Below are positions 46,797 through 58,367 of a stretch of DNA of 64,000 nt, piece after piece (within the stretch, counting starts at the first letter, position 1; the number at the start of each line of letters is the position of its first letter). The stretch comes from Berghia stephanieae. Taxonomy: Eukaryota > Mollusca > Gastropoda > Nudibranchia > Aeolidiidae. The notes below the pieces were generated by a model. That model had not been told where the DNA came from and ran no database searches. It saw nothing but the letters and a program-made list of their open reading frames with translations. The DNA is taken from assembly GCA_034508935.3 (NCBI GenBank), contig CM067449.1:38286046-38350045 (forward strand), written 5' to 3'. A program made the position numbers and the translations under genes.

Positions 46797-46971
46797 CACT
46801 ATTCAGTATCTGATACTGAATAGTGGTTTTGCACTATTCAGTATCTGATACTGAATAGTGGTTTTGCACTATTCAGTATCTGATACTGAATAGTGGTTTT
46901 GCACTATTCAGTATCAGATACTGAATAGCGGTTTTGCACTATTCAGTATCTGACCTGAATAGTGGTTTTGC
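46797..46971. repeat. Array of a 29-bp palindrome, five copies, 35-bp period
   Basis: CACTATTCAGTATC, one base, then the exact complement GATACTGAATAGTG, separated by GTTTTG. Starts at 46797, 46832, 46867, 46902 and 46937. The first three are perfect, the fourth has one change, and the fifth lost three bases. A further copy with an extra half lies at 50884-50930, on the far side of the satellite. Confidence 0.93.
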
Positions 46972-46979
46972 ACTATAAT

Positions 46980-49706
46980 ACGGTGTTTTTTTTCCGAAAC
47001 CTGACAAAGTTATGGGAAGAGTGAAGCTGTGGGAGTGAATATGGGACTCAGAGAAGTGTACACCAGTGGGGTGTGAACCTGGGACTGGGTTTCGGCGGGT
47101 TTCGTAATAAAAAGCAATTACTTTTTTACGAAACCCGACGACACCTGGCAATATCCGACAAAGTTATGGGAGGTAGGCAGCAGCGTGTGTGTGTGTGTGC
47201 GTGTGTGTGTAGGGGGGGGGGGGAGGAGGGGATGAACCTGAGATTCAGGGAAGTGTACACCAGTGGGGAGTGAACCTGGGACTCTGGGTTTTGTAAAAAA
47301 GCAATAACAAAATAGGGGGGGGGGAGATTACTTTTTTTACGAAACCCGACAATATGCGGCAAAATTGTGGAAAGTAGGCAAAGCGTGGGGAGTGAACCTG
47401 AGACTCAGTGAAGTGTACACCAGTGGGGAGTGAACCTGAGACTATGGTTTTCGGCGGGATTCAGCGAGTTTCATATAAAAGCAATTGCTTTTTTACGAAA
47501 CCCGGCAATATCCGACAAAGTTGTTGGAAGTAGACAACAGTGGGGAGTGAACCTGAGATTCATGGAAGTGTACACCAGTGGGGAGTGAACCTGAGACTCT
47601 GGTTTTCGGTGGATTTCAGCGAGTTTCACATAAAAGCAATTACTTTTTTACGAAACCCGACAAAAACCTGGCAATATCCGAGAAAGTTATGGGAAGTAGG
47701 CAACATGGGGAGTGAACCTGAGACTCAGGGAAGTGTACACCAGTGGGGACTGAACCTGAGACTCTGGTTTTCGGCGGGTTTCAGCGTGTTTCATATAAAA
47801 GCAATTGCTTTTTTACGAAAACCGACGAAAACCTGGCAATATCCGACAAAGTTATGGGAAGTAGGCAACAGTGGGGAGTGAACCTGAGACTCAGTGAAGT
47901 GTACACAAGTGGGGAGTGAACCTGAGACTATGGTTTTCGGCGGGATTCAGCTAGTTTCATAAAGAAGCAATTACTTTTTTACGAAACCCGACAAAACCTG
48001 GCAATATCCGAGAAAGTTATGGGTAGTAGGCAACAGTGGGGAGTGAACCTGAGATTCGGGGAAGTGTACACCAGTGGGGAGTGAACCTGTGATTGGGTGT
48101 CGGCGGGTTTTGAAAAAAAAAAAGCAATTACTTTTTGTTTACGAAATGCGCCATCTCCCAACAAAATATGGCAAAGTTATGGAAAGTAGGCAAATAATGG
48201 GGAGTGAACCTGAGACTAAGGGAAGTGTACACCAGTCGGGTGTGAACCTGAGACTATGGTTTTCGACGGATTTCAGCGAGTTTCACATAAAAGCAATTAT
48301 TTTTTTACGAAACCCGGCAATATCCGACAGATTTTGAAAGTAGGCAACAATAGGGAGTGAACCTGAGATTCATGGAAGTGTACACCACTGGGCAGTGAAC
48401 CTGAGACTCTTGTTTTCTGCGGATTTCAGCGAGTTTCACATAAAAGCAATTACTTTTTTACGAAACCCGACGAAACCTGGCAATATCTGACAAAGTTATT
48501 GAAGTAGGCAACAGTGGGGGGTGAACCTGAGATTCATGGAAATATACACCAGTGCGGAGTGAACCTGAGACTCTGGTTTTCGTCGGGATTCAGCGAGATT
48601 CATATAAAAGCAATTGCTTTTTTACGAAACCCGGCAATATCGACAAAGTTGTTGGAAGTAGACAACAGTGGGGAGTGAACCTGAGATTCATGGAAGTGTA
48701 CACCAGTGGGGAGTGAACCTGAGACTCTGGTTTTCGGTGGATTTCAGCGAGTTTCACATAAAAGTAATTACTTTTTTACGAAACCCGACGAAAACCTGGC
48801 AATATCCGAGAAAGTTATGGGAAGTAGGCAACAGTGGGGAGTGAACCTGAGACTCAGGGAAGTGTACACCAGTGGGGAGTGAACCTGAGACTCTGGTTTT
48901 CGGCGGGTTTCAGCGAGTTTCACATAAAAGCAATTACTTTTTTACAAAACCCGACTAAACCTGGCAATATCCGACAAAGTTATTGAAGTAGGCAACAGTG
49001 GGAGTGATCCTGAGAATCAGGGAAGTGTACACTTGTGGGAATTGAACCTGGGACTCTGGATTTTGTAAAAAAGCAATACCAAGGGGGAGGGGAATTACTT
49101 TTTTACAAAACCCGCCAAAAGCCGACAAAGTTATGGGAAGCAGGCAGCAGTGGGGAGTGAATCTGGGATTTGGACACCGATGAGGATTGAACCGGGACTG
49201 CGAGAGGCTGATACCAGTGGACAGTGAGCTCAGAATGTACTTTTATTTCGAAACCTACCGAAATTGTCAAAAGTTATGGGAAGTGGGCACCATTGGGCAA
49301 TGAACCGGGACTCAGGGAAGTGCACACCGGTTGGGAGTGAACCTGGGACTGTGAAAAGAGGAAATCAGTGGAAATGAACCTGGGACTATGGAAGATGGAT
49401 ACCAGTGGGAAATGAAGCCGAACTATGGGAGTTGGGTACCAGACGAGAATGAAGCAATTACTTTTTTACGAAACCTGCCAAAACCCGCCGAAAAACCATA
49501 GTCTCGGGTTCACTCCCCCACTGTTACTTTCTTCCATAACTTTGTCAGATATTGGCGGGTTTCGTAAAAAAGTAATTGCTTTTTTTTAAAAACGAAACCC
49601 AGTCCCAGGTTCACTCCCCAATGGTGTACACTTCCCTGAGTCCAGGTTCACTCCCCACTGCTGCCTACTTCCCATAACTTTGTCGGGTTTCGGCAGGTTT
49701 CGTAAA
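46980..49706. repeat. Satellite of about 165 bp, roughly fifteen units, inverted at its end
   Basis: Unit landmarks: TTTTTTACGAAACCCGAC, CTGGCAATATCCGACAAAGT, TATGGGAAGTAGGCAACAGT, GGGGAGTGAACCTGAGACTC twice around GAAGTGTACACCAGT, and TTTTCGGCGGGTTTCAGCGA. GGGTTTC...GAAACCC lets each unit fold. Landmark spacing is about 150-170. The last units (49100-49450) are degraded, and 49495-49706 is in the reverse orientation. Frames inside recur with the period and are not genes. Confidence 0.9.
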
Positions 49707-49785
49707 AAAAAGAAACATCCATAAAAATACCACGTGTATTCAGTAAATAGATGTCCATTGTAGTCTAATATTCAGTATCTATTTA

Positions 49786-49786
49786 A

Positions 49787-49873
<87 letters not shown>

Positions 49874-49898
49874 CATCATCATTATTATCATTATCATA

Positions 49899-49959
<61 letters not shown>

Positions 49960-49985
49960 TTTTATTATTATTATTATTATTGTCA
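49786..49985. repeat. (ATT)n microsatellite
   Basis: ATT block with short ATC interruptions. It faces an AAT block at 50318-50432, so the two can pair. Confidence 0.95.
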
Positions 49986-50317
49986 TGTAAATTTCAATAT
50001 AATACGGCAAGTAATTCTCGGAAGTACATCGCTCAATTAAAAATGAATTTATAATGAATCGGGTTTGTCTTAGATGACAAAACAAACAAACAAACATCAA
50101 CAACAAGGAGAACAACAACAACAGAAAAAAGCAAGATTTTAAAAAGTAATAAACAATAGAAGAGCACAATAATGAAAAACAACAACGCGATGATAACACA
50201 TAAAAGATATTCGTAATAAATCGATAAATGATTAAATTACTCCAACTACTTGATTAAAAAAAAAATCATAACCATAATCATAATAATGACGATGATGACG
50301 ATTACAACAACAACGAT

Positions 50318-50433
<116 letters not shown>

Positions 50434-50559
50434 GAACAATAGTATATTATCAACATTAAAGTATATTTCAAGCAAATAAAATTATTAAAACAAAAGTTTT
50501 AAAAATATAAATAGACAGAAGGAATTTTTAAAAAATATTGGGAAAAAAAAAAAAAAGTT

Positions 50560-50640
50560 ACCCGTACAGGGATTTGAACTCTCGAACCTTAAGCTCAGAG
50601 TCAAACAGCTTATATCCACCATGCCATGGTGTCACTGAAC
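50560..50640 (-). repeat. tRNA-like sequence (SINE head or tRNA pseudogene)
   Basis: On the minus strand ACCATGGCATGGTGGATATA precedes a TAAGCT...AGCTTA stem, AGGTTCGAGAGTTCAAATCC (B box) and CCTGTACGGGTAAC. The arms do not form a normal cloverleaf, so this is more likely a tRNA-derived relic than a working tRNA gene. Confidence 0.5.
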
Positions 50641-50883
50641 TTTTAGAGACATTTAATCATGTCTATTCAGACATTAAAAAATGTATTTGACTGCCTCTCT
50701 TATTTTGATATTTTGAACTATGTTAATTGCACGATAGCAGAAATTTAAAAATTTCGATCAAAATATTTTTACAACTTTGAATCGGGCTGTCAGTTACTGC
50801 ACGTGTTCAATCTGGAAGTAGGTCAGCAGTTCAACCGAGATTGTCGTACTTTTCACTCTCTCTATAAAAAAGAGTTCCTTATG

Positions 50884-50930
50884 GATACTGAATAGTGGCA
50901 AAGCACTATTCAGTATCTGATACTGAATAA
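50884..50930. repeat. Palindrome motif, right-hand copy
   Basis: GATACTGAATAGTG, GCAAAG, CACTATTCAGTATC, T, GATACTGAATA: one and a half units of the motif tandemly repeated at 46797-46971. Confidence 0.9.
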
Positions 50931-51206
50931 CCACTTCCTAAATAAATACATATAAATACATACATGGCCCTGTAAAGTAATATAATTCTGAGGATATAAG
51001 GAGAAAATTATTTGAAAGTGTCTCTGAAAGTCGAGAATTAGTATTCACATTCATGGACATAAAAATTTACATTGGGGGGGGGGGGGGGGGGGGATAATGA
51101 GGTTTTATGTTGATGTCAGCTTTCTTATCTTCCTTGCATTCCGCTCAACATTTCTATCCTCCACATTTTCCCTGCAATAATTCTTTAGCAAAATATTAAC
51201 GAGTCT

Positions 51207-51704
51207 TCAAATTGCAGCGTCTGGTATGGAACAGTCCAATCTGAAAAAACGAGAAAATTCTTTGAACAAATTGAGATATCTACGTCTATATGATAGCTCC
51301 GCTGTCTGTCTGAAAAATCCAAAACACAAGAGAACAAATTGAAAAAGTCCTTCTGAAGGGCAGCTCAAACCACCACGAGAAAGCGTAGCTGTAAAACAAG
51401 TAGTCTCAGTGGGAAACGATGACATGTTACCTTGGAGATCGGTTGTTTTGATGCAATATAACCTGCATTATAAAAAGAGGCATTGTCTCATCAGTTGACA
51501 GATTACTAGGAAAGTCTGGAAGTGAATCTAAAAGCAAATATCATTGTCAGAAAATGGAAGGTCACATAAATTACAAGCATGCGGTGCTCCACTGTAATCA
51601 ACATCTGTTGTCATGCTTTCCAGCATGAGCTTGGCACGATCAATGGTATTGGTATGTGAGGCATTCTCTACTGAAACGTAATAGTTACACCCTGCTGATC
51701 TGCA
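51207..51704 (-). pseudogene. P-element transposase C-terminal part
   Basis: Directly after the stop at 51705 the same frame goes on: CRSAGCNYYVSVENASHTNT, IDRAKLMLESMTTDVDYSGA and PHACNLCDLPFSDNDICF. Further on, FYNAGYIASKQPIS and, in another frame, TTCFTATLSRGGLSCPSEGL. FGH.R...G.NY..S..N....DRAKL and SRGGL..PS are typical of P/THAP9 C-termini. Confidence 0.75.
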
Positions 51705-52340
51705 TTAGTGGCCAAAATGGCTTTCAATATCATCCTGTTGAAAAAAACCAATAGAGACATAATCATGATGGAGACTGTTATCTGAGGACAAGAGAAAATT
51801 TGCCAAATCAATAAAGCACCTGCATGTCCAGAAGAGAGCCTTGGCTGTATCTGCTGTAAGAGAATGCATACGAGGATTAGAAAGTGGAGTAAGACGTAAT
51901 GCGATATCTGCCCATGAGTTCAGAATATCCAGCTGGTGATGCTCCTCATCCCTGATTACTGCCCTGTCAGGATCTCGAAGTCGAGTCTGTCGGAGAGGAT
52001 CTTTTGTATTAAAAACTTTCCATAAGCATATCACATTATCAATGAATATAGCCGTATCTTTCCATGACTGTGTCGAAGCTGATGAAGACTTGAGGGCTGC
52101 ACTTGTTTTTTTTTCTGAAAAGACATCAAGAACAAGAGAAACTTTCTGCTTTTCAATGTTAGAAGGCCTAAGACAAACATTATTTAATTTAGACATGCGC
52201 AATGAAAATTCAGATGTTTCATGATCATATAGTGCGATCAAATCCGACCATTTAGCAATCTTCTTGTCTGCGGGGTCAGGACTATTTAAAGGAGAAAAAG
52301 CAATGGTACCAGTTCTTTCTGAAATCCAATTATTACGCAT
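51705..52340 (-). pseudogene. P-element transposase, GTP-binding/insertion region
   Basis: A frame of 211 codons. Just upstream, in a shifted frame, FIYDPVHLLKNMRNNW gives the conserved D-P-x-H-L-x-K-N-x-R-N segment. Inside, RMSKLNNVCLRPSNIEKQKV, LVLDVFSEKKTSAAL, TAIFIDNVICLWKVFN and IGFFQQDDIESHFGH follow the family order. The last motif is the QQDDIE.HFGHFR block known from THAP9-like proteins, cut by TAA here. Confidence 0.82.
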
Positions 52341-52563
52341 GTTCTTTAACAGGTGAACTGGATCATAAATAAAAAAAGAGGTTTGTGATTAGTTGAGACT
52401 GGGGATTTAGCAATCCAAGGCTTTTGCTCATCATCCTTGTCAAATTTCTGAAAAAAAGACTGATTTACTCTATTATTATCACATACAATGGCGACAACAT
52501 TTCCTCCACATTCCTCTACAGTTGTAATGACTTCAGCAACCTGTTGAAATTGAAATTCAGAAG

Positions 52564-53055
52564 TTAATGAATGACACGGAACAAGTCTGGCAAGGAAAGA
52601 TTTTGAACCAAAAAAAACATATCACCAAGCATTGTTGTAGCTGCTCTGTCAGGATAATCATGAGCATAAACAAAGACTTCACCACCACGATACGACAAAG
52701 AGGCTTTGGTGTGAATTTCATCCACAATCAATATACATCCCCGGCTGCGCTCACTGATGCTCTTGAAAATAGAGGTAAATAAAGCTGCATCACTCATATT
52801 TTTGCTGACAGCAGTAATTTTCTGTAAAGTAGAAATGGATGGTAATTGTAAATAATTCCTAAGCTGTGAATAAAGAGAACGAGACAACGAATACCAAGTA
52901 AAAGCAGTAAAAAGGTCCTCTGTGGAGTAAATGCGTTTATTTTTAGAGGCATTAAGAATGTGAACATTACGTTGTAAAAATTTCACCTGTGGAACATCTT
53001 CATCATTTGAAATGACATACTTAATCAGTGCATCAAGCCCACTCCAACACTTCAC
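52564..53055 (-). pseudogene. P-element transposase, catalytic RNase-H-like region
   Basis: About 163 codons continuing the frame of the THAP part across one TAA. ILIVDEIHTKASLSYRGGEV carries the first catalytic Asp of the family's D...D...E/D triad (family knowledge: RNase-H fold). Past the A8 run the next frame resumes ARLVPCHSLTSEFQFQQVAE and GGNVVAIVCDNNRVNQSFFQ, holding the second Asp. The CDNNRVN block is highly typical. Confidence 0.85.
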
Positions 53056-53121
53056 TTGCTTGTCACTAGAAATGAAGTCTGGATAATTCTTTATTTTTCT
53101 GACACCCTTGTAGCATTCAAA

Positions 53122-53712
53122 TTATAAAGCCAGAGAACCTGAGGAAGATAAAATATTTAAAAACATAGAAAAATCACAAATTGGACCATCTCTACGTATA
53201 CTACAGAAAGTGTAGAGCCCTCTTGTCTTCTCAAATCCAACAACACCTCCTGCAGGATGGTCAAGAATCATGTTAATAAAGCGTTCATGAAAATCCTTTC
53301 CATCAAGCGAATCTCTTGCACGAAATTCAGCCATTTCATCAATGACAATAGCTCTCGACTCTGCTGTTGCTCTGTCTGTTGTACGAGAAGTATGTCTGCC
53401 AGCCTGTAGAGGGATACAAGATTTTGGAACGTTAGGGAAAATAGAAAAAAGTGGATTAGCAGGTCGAAAGGCTCTTCCAACGGTTCGAATCATTTCAGTG
53501 TCTTTCGGCCAATGTAAAGAACACACGCCCATGTTATCAATCACATCCTCAAATTTCAATACATTGGGCAGACGTGAAATCCAAAGCCTTTTTGTTTCAT
53601 CGTCAGATGGAAAACGATAAACAGAAATCTTTTCATCTGGTGCCGATGGTGGATTATCGCGAGTGGGACGATATCCACTTCGACAATTTACGACTGAGCA
53701 CTTCCTCCCCAT
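53122..53712 (-). pseudogene. P-element transposase N-terminus with THAP zinc finger
   Basis: 196 codons from ATG at 53712. The THAP zinc ligands fit as Cys5, Cys10, Cys64 and His67 (C-x4-C-x53-C-x2-H), with the RFPSDDETKRLW block between. THAP domains bind the transposon's own DNA (family knowledge). After it come RAFRPANPLFSIFPNVPKSC and DHPAGGVVGFEKTRGLYTFC. The frame ends in TAA where the homologous protein goes on. Confidence 0.85.
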
Positions 53713-54144
53713 TTTATACTAAATCCTATTAGAAATCACAAATAAATTAATCCTGAAATGTTAGAATGCTGTGGAAATAAGAATCATTTCATAAAAATCA
53801 CTCTAAAAAGGGAATAAGATCAAATTTAACAGACTTTCATCAAAACACGCCATGCCTATCAAGCATAGGATGAGAAAGAGAAAGTAGAAATCTTAGGCCC
53901 TTACAAAACGAGGCTTAGTGCGTATTCTGTATCCTGTGTGTATGGGCTTCTTGCCCCAAGCCAATGCCATCTATAACTCAAGCACAGTGGCAGCCAAAAA
54001 GAAACTAAAGTTGATTAAGGACAATTCTATAAATGACAAAGTAATTTTTATTATGTTGATGGTCTAAAGCATCTTTGTGGCACTGGCCAAATTGAAAACT
54101 TGCGCGGTGGTCAAACCGGGTCAAACTGTGAATTTTTATTCTCT
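53713..54144. other. Lipase intron 1; degraded tRNA-like repeat at its end
   Basis: From about 54095, GCGCGGTGGTCAAACCGGGT and AATTTTTATTCTCTATTGTC are a drifted piece of the 396-bp unit found at 24295-26519. It continues beyond the inserted element at 54801-54825. Confidence 0.5.
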
Positions 54145-54152
54145 ATTGTCTT

Positions 54153-54792
54153 TAGTGTCGAGCGGAAGTCTCGATGATACCTCAAGTCATCGGCCACCAA
54201 CACTCAAAACTTCCCGAACTCGATGACCAAGGAAAAGTCGGGAATTCCCGAGAAGTAGCACTTCAACTGAGCTTTGGATGGCTTTTTTGTATTAAAACTT
54301 AAAATACATTAAATAAATTCACTTTGTATAATAATAAAACATTGATACCTATAACCATTTTGATCTATTTACGACGTTTGTGTTTTGTTAGCTGTTTAAA
54401 ATATGATATAACGTCAATACCCAATACCAATGACTAGGTATTGAATGAAAGCACCGATGACTAGAGCGATGCTCGAGACTTTTTTGAGTCTAGAGACTCA
54501 AAAAAGCATCGAGACGCAAAAAAGTCTCGAGCTTCGCTGGAATCATCGCCGACGAGAGGGGTGAACAATGCAGATAGTACACATTGTTAGTAACGCGTGC
54601 GTCGCTCGCGCAGTATAGTCTCGAGACTCGGGACTCGGGACTCAATACGAGAAGCATCGACGACCAAGATTCTCGAGACGAGAAAAGCATCGAGAACTAA
54701 GTGGAGGTCGGGAACTTCTCAGTCGTCGATGACCTGACTTCTCAAAACCTAAAGCATCGATGACCTTTTGGTGACCCGGATGCCCTCCCCTA
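54153..54792. mobile_element. Palindrome-rich nonautonomous element with 8-bp duplication
   Basis: ATTGTCTT at 54145-54152 and 54793-54800 flanks 640 bp. The ends TAGTGTCGAGCGGAAG and, on the other strand, TAGGGGAGGGCATCCG agree in TAG.G..GAG.G. An 8-bp duplication with TAG ends suggests hAT (inference). The inside is full of CGATGAC/GTCATCG and CTCGAGAC/GTCTCGAG motifs. The strongest palindrome is around 54468-54535, where GACTTTTTTGAGTC is mirrored. Confidence 0.72.
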
Positions 54793-55048
54793 ATTGTCTT
54801 CTACTCACTTCATCTCTTGTTGTGCCCTCGTAGGCTAACATATCAAAACGTAACGTTACGTGGATCAAGTGGGTCGACCCCTTTTCAGCCAATGAAAATG
54901 AAGGAAGCTTGGGGGCAACTTGGATAGCCATTATATGATTTTATTTTATTCTATGTACTCCTATCAGTTACTGACTCCGATTAACTTAACTCAAAGAAAC
55001 ACAGCCACTGATGATAGTGATAGCCAACGTTAACATAATGCCACTCAC

Positions 55049-55373
55049 CGAAGTTCATCCCACACAACAATGTTGTTGCCACGAGAGCGCCTGCACTCGC
55101 TCCCGCAAACTTGATCTCAGGTCTGTTGACAACATCAGTGTGTTCCCGTAAACAAGCAGCCACTCCAACATGATAAACACCCAAAAATCCGCATCCTGAA
55201 AAGGAAAAGCTGGGAACAACATCATTCAAGGGCGTATCCACGAAATCTGGCTCTGAATCAGTAGAATACTCCGATTCGCTGTTTGCGTTTGTAGAAAGAT
55301 TCGGGGCAGAAGCTGAGGCAGCGACTCTCGCCATGTTATTTTCTGTTGTTTCACTTGATCTCCTTGCCTCCAT
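55049..55373 (-). CDS. PNPLA2: Lipase exon 1: start codon, oxyanion loop and nucleophile
   Basis: Starts at ATG 55373 (MEARRSSETTENNMARVAAS). The first 50 residues are Ser/Glu-rich and probably disordered, longer than the few residues ahead of the patatin domain in vertebrate ATGL. DVVPSFSFSGCGFLGVYHVG (51-70) is the glycine-rich oxyanion loop, VAACLREH follows as in ATGL, and GASAGALVATTLLCG (91-105) holds nucleophile Ser93. The donor TTCG|GTGAGT leaves phase 1, matching exon 2. A second Met at 14 is a less likely start. Only this ATG keeps the frame without an upstream exon; an upstream noncoding exon cannot be excluded. Confidence 0.94.
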
Positions 55374-55666
55374 CTTATGATAACCAAAAAAACAGAACGA
55401 TATACAATATACTTAATGATAAACAGAATCACATATATCGACAAATAAACAAAATCCCAAATGAATACAGAGAGATAGAGATCCCAATAGAAATAACCAC
55501 GACACAGTTCGATGTTGAAATACTGACTGAACTGATGGCCGAGCGAATGTTGTAAATGGATCATGTGGGTCACGTGAAGTAATGTTATTGGTTTCTCGTG
55601 ATCTTATTGGTTGCAATGAAAAACAGCATCTGAGGCTCTCTCTGGGTAACAAACAACACGAAAAAT

Positions 55667-55770
<104 letters not shown>

Positions 55771-56447
55771 ATCACCATTGATTAGTGGTATCAAAACATG
55801 GGTACGCCATTGAATTGGAATTGAATTAAATTTCTATTTTATGAATGCCTTGAATGTTGAAACAGAATACAAATTATTAGAATTATTGGAAAATATTATG
55901 CCGTGGTTTGAGAATGTTTTCTTTGACAAGAATACGACTATAATATACCTAAACACATTCTTTATTTAGTTACATATAATCCGAGCTTCAACTTATTTTG
56001 ATGAAAACGGTAAAAATCAGTAAAATAAATGTCTTGTGTTATCATTTCTTTTGAAAACGAATTGACGAATAGCGTCAATATAAACTGGTCAGTGTTTAAA
56101 CGCCTAACAAAGTGTCACACTTAAAGATGCAGACTATAATGTAAAAGATAAAAACATTCCACACGAATTGTCTGAAGATCTACAAGATTAACAAACTTTA
56201 TTTTACCTTTATCAAATCTACAAAAGAGAGTTAAAAATCGACAGCTCAAAATAAGTAAAAAATCAACAATTCTCGAATCATCTGAATCTGAACTTCCTTT
56301 AATGTCCACATTCATTCATGAAGATTTTGACATGAACAATAACATTAAGGTGAACATTCAGCAGTGATCAAGAAGCTCTGTAAATAAATCTAAAGTGGGC
56401 GCAGATGTAACTGCTGCCCCTGTTCCAATCTATGATGTTTCTATTAT

Positions 56448-56847
56448 TTAAAAAAATGATAATTTTCGGAGGTCTTTGGCGGATATCAGGGGGATGAAAT
56501 TGTCCATATGGGAAGTCCTGGACTTTCGTGTCGGTGTTTGGAGATCAGGATTTGAAATCACCTCCAGGTTGTTCTTTATCTTATACATAATGGTCAGGCG
56601 TGCTATTTTCCTCCTAGTTAGTAGTGACTTCCATTCAAGTTGATCAATCATACTGTTCATACTTGATGCTTCTCATAGTTTCCCGTAACAAAACGAGCGG
56701 CTCGTCTCTGTATTGCCTCCAGTTTATCAACAAGGTGTTTTGTGTGTGGGTTCCAAACAGTGCATGCGTATTCAACTTGTGGTCGAACTAATGACTTGTA
56801 AGCCAATGATTTTAGGCTTGTTGATTTTAAATCTTTAAATTTCATCG
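56448..56847 (-). pseudogene. LINE reverse transcriptase 3' fragment (CR1/Jockey-like)
   Basis: On the minus strand: KSTSLKSLAYKSLVRPQVEY, ACTVWNPHTKHLVDKLEAIQ and RRAARFVTGNYE, then after a one-base frame change near 56660 SMNSMIDQLEWKSLLTRRK and ARLTIMYKIKNNL. This is the classic post-YADD connection region of CR1/Jockey-clade LINEs. 5' truncated, with one frame break. The same region of a related element is at 8806-9000. Confidence 0.85.
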
Positions 56848-58367
56848 AAGGAAACCCGGGGTCCTATTTGCATTTTGTGTGTGATGTTGTTGATGCTTGG
56901 ATAGTAAAGGCGTCGGAGTCTACGTGCATCCAATTAAATGCGAACAGTACCTCCCTTTTAGAGGTCCTTTTTTCACAAGGAACGAAGTAGGCCACATCCC
57001 TAATTGGGAAGAGACTTGACGTTATGCCGAAAACATAACGACAATTAAAATACACAAGAACACATTTTAGTATGAAAACAAATCCATTTTACTCCAGGAA
57101 CACCACATGACTGTAAGGCTTCAATGGGCTGTTGCCTAGGACTTCATATAGATGTCGCTGGCTGTTGCTCAAAATCGTCGGTTCCCGCCCCAATAGGACA
57201 GTGTTTTTTTGTTGTTTTTTTGTTTGTTTTTTGTTGTTGTTGTTGTTGTTGTTTTTTTTTTCTCTGACAAAAGCAAGTTGAAACTTTCGTTTGTTGATAG
57301 ACTGCAAAGAATATGGCGCAGGTGGGTGATAGTTACACTGCTAAATGAATGGAAGAGGTCCTTTGTGGTAAGGGGCGATATAAAACTCCACTGAGGGGTC
57401 CATAACAACACACGTGTACATCTGGCAAACTTGTGAGCCCGCTTTCAGGCAACATCATCAGTTAAATCATTCAATTCTTTACATTCCTTGTGGAACATAT
57501 GGATTCAACAGTAAACTCTCTCCAACGTATTCTGTTCTTTGTCTTCTTCTTCTTCTTCATTTATTTCCAGGACATTCCAGCCAACTTCACCACATCTTCA
57601 CAAGATTTCTCCTTTTTTTTTTAGGAGTTCTCGGCATGAAATGTTCCATCAATCGATTTATCTTTCTATTTTTTGTTGTCAGAGGTACACCATTTCCATC
57701 CTTTACAGTCCTTGCCAGTGCCGTTTTCTTACCTGAAGGAGTTATAGTGATGCTGTGCAATGTTTTTACGTCTCTTTTGCCAGCTGTTTCTTCTGCTTCA
57801 GTACTGAACTCTATCCTTTTGTCTTTCCTTGCACGTCTCTGAGCGTTTTTGTTTACAATGTTATATTAATTTTCCCGATATTTCTTTTATTTCGTTATTC
57901 TGACATTGATTTATTTCCAACGCGTTTTCATTTCATCAAAAAGATCCCAGGTTTTATTTAACAGCCAAACTTTGAGCATGCTTCATTCCAGATAGTCCTC
58001 AGAAAATGTGAGTGTTCTTCAAGGCTTGTTTCCTCAACACGATTTTCTAAAAACTCGAATCTATTTCGTAAGCAGATGCTAAATTATATGTTCTTATTGT
58101 ATAGAGAACTTCAATTCTTTTAGCAGAGTAACGCAAGACCCCATGTAGTAAGAATGAATTCATATTTTCTGACAACCGAATGCTTTGACTGCTGGCTCTT
58201 ACTCTTTGGAATGTAACCATGACGTAACTCTAGTAGGCCATGCATGTCACCCGTCGAACACATTCATTTTGAGATGAGTTAGGTCAGCGAGTTGGCAAAC
58301 TGAATAATAATATCCAAACGGTTTTGGAGATTCAAGAGATTTTGAAAGAATAATGCATGGTTATACC
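56848..58367. other. Intergenic stretch, nothing recognised
   Basis: No coding frame with recognisable motifs. A G/T-rich TTGTTG run lies at 57210-57260. Frames of up to 142 codons near 57414-57842 are hydrophobic and T-rich without family signal. Confidence 0.45.

Larger units (their letters stand above)
51205..53712 (-). mobile_element. Decayed P-element-type transposon with THAP-domain transposase
   Basis: Three large minus-strand frames and smaller pieces follow one another in the order of a P-element/THAP9 transposase: THAP finger, catalytic region, FDP.HLLKN-like motif and SRGGL...S C-terminus. Breaks seen: in-frame TAA at 53122-53124; a frame change at the A8 run 52610-52617; another at the A7 run 52371-52377; TAA at 51705-51707; a frame change near 51410-51430. 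Inverted ends were not identified. It sits in lipase intron 1, in the same orientation as the gene. Confidence 0.88.

Noticed and set aside
46939-48337. Family of 60-113 codon frames in the satellite
   Set aside because: Frames repeat with the satellite period and differ by shifts between units; no start or splice logic.
57414-57842. 142-codon frame as a possible membrane protein
   Set aside because: Hydrophobic only because the DNA is T-rich; no motif, no splice context, and no bias in codon positions that I could see.
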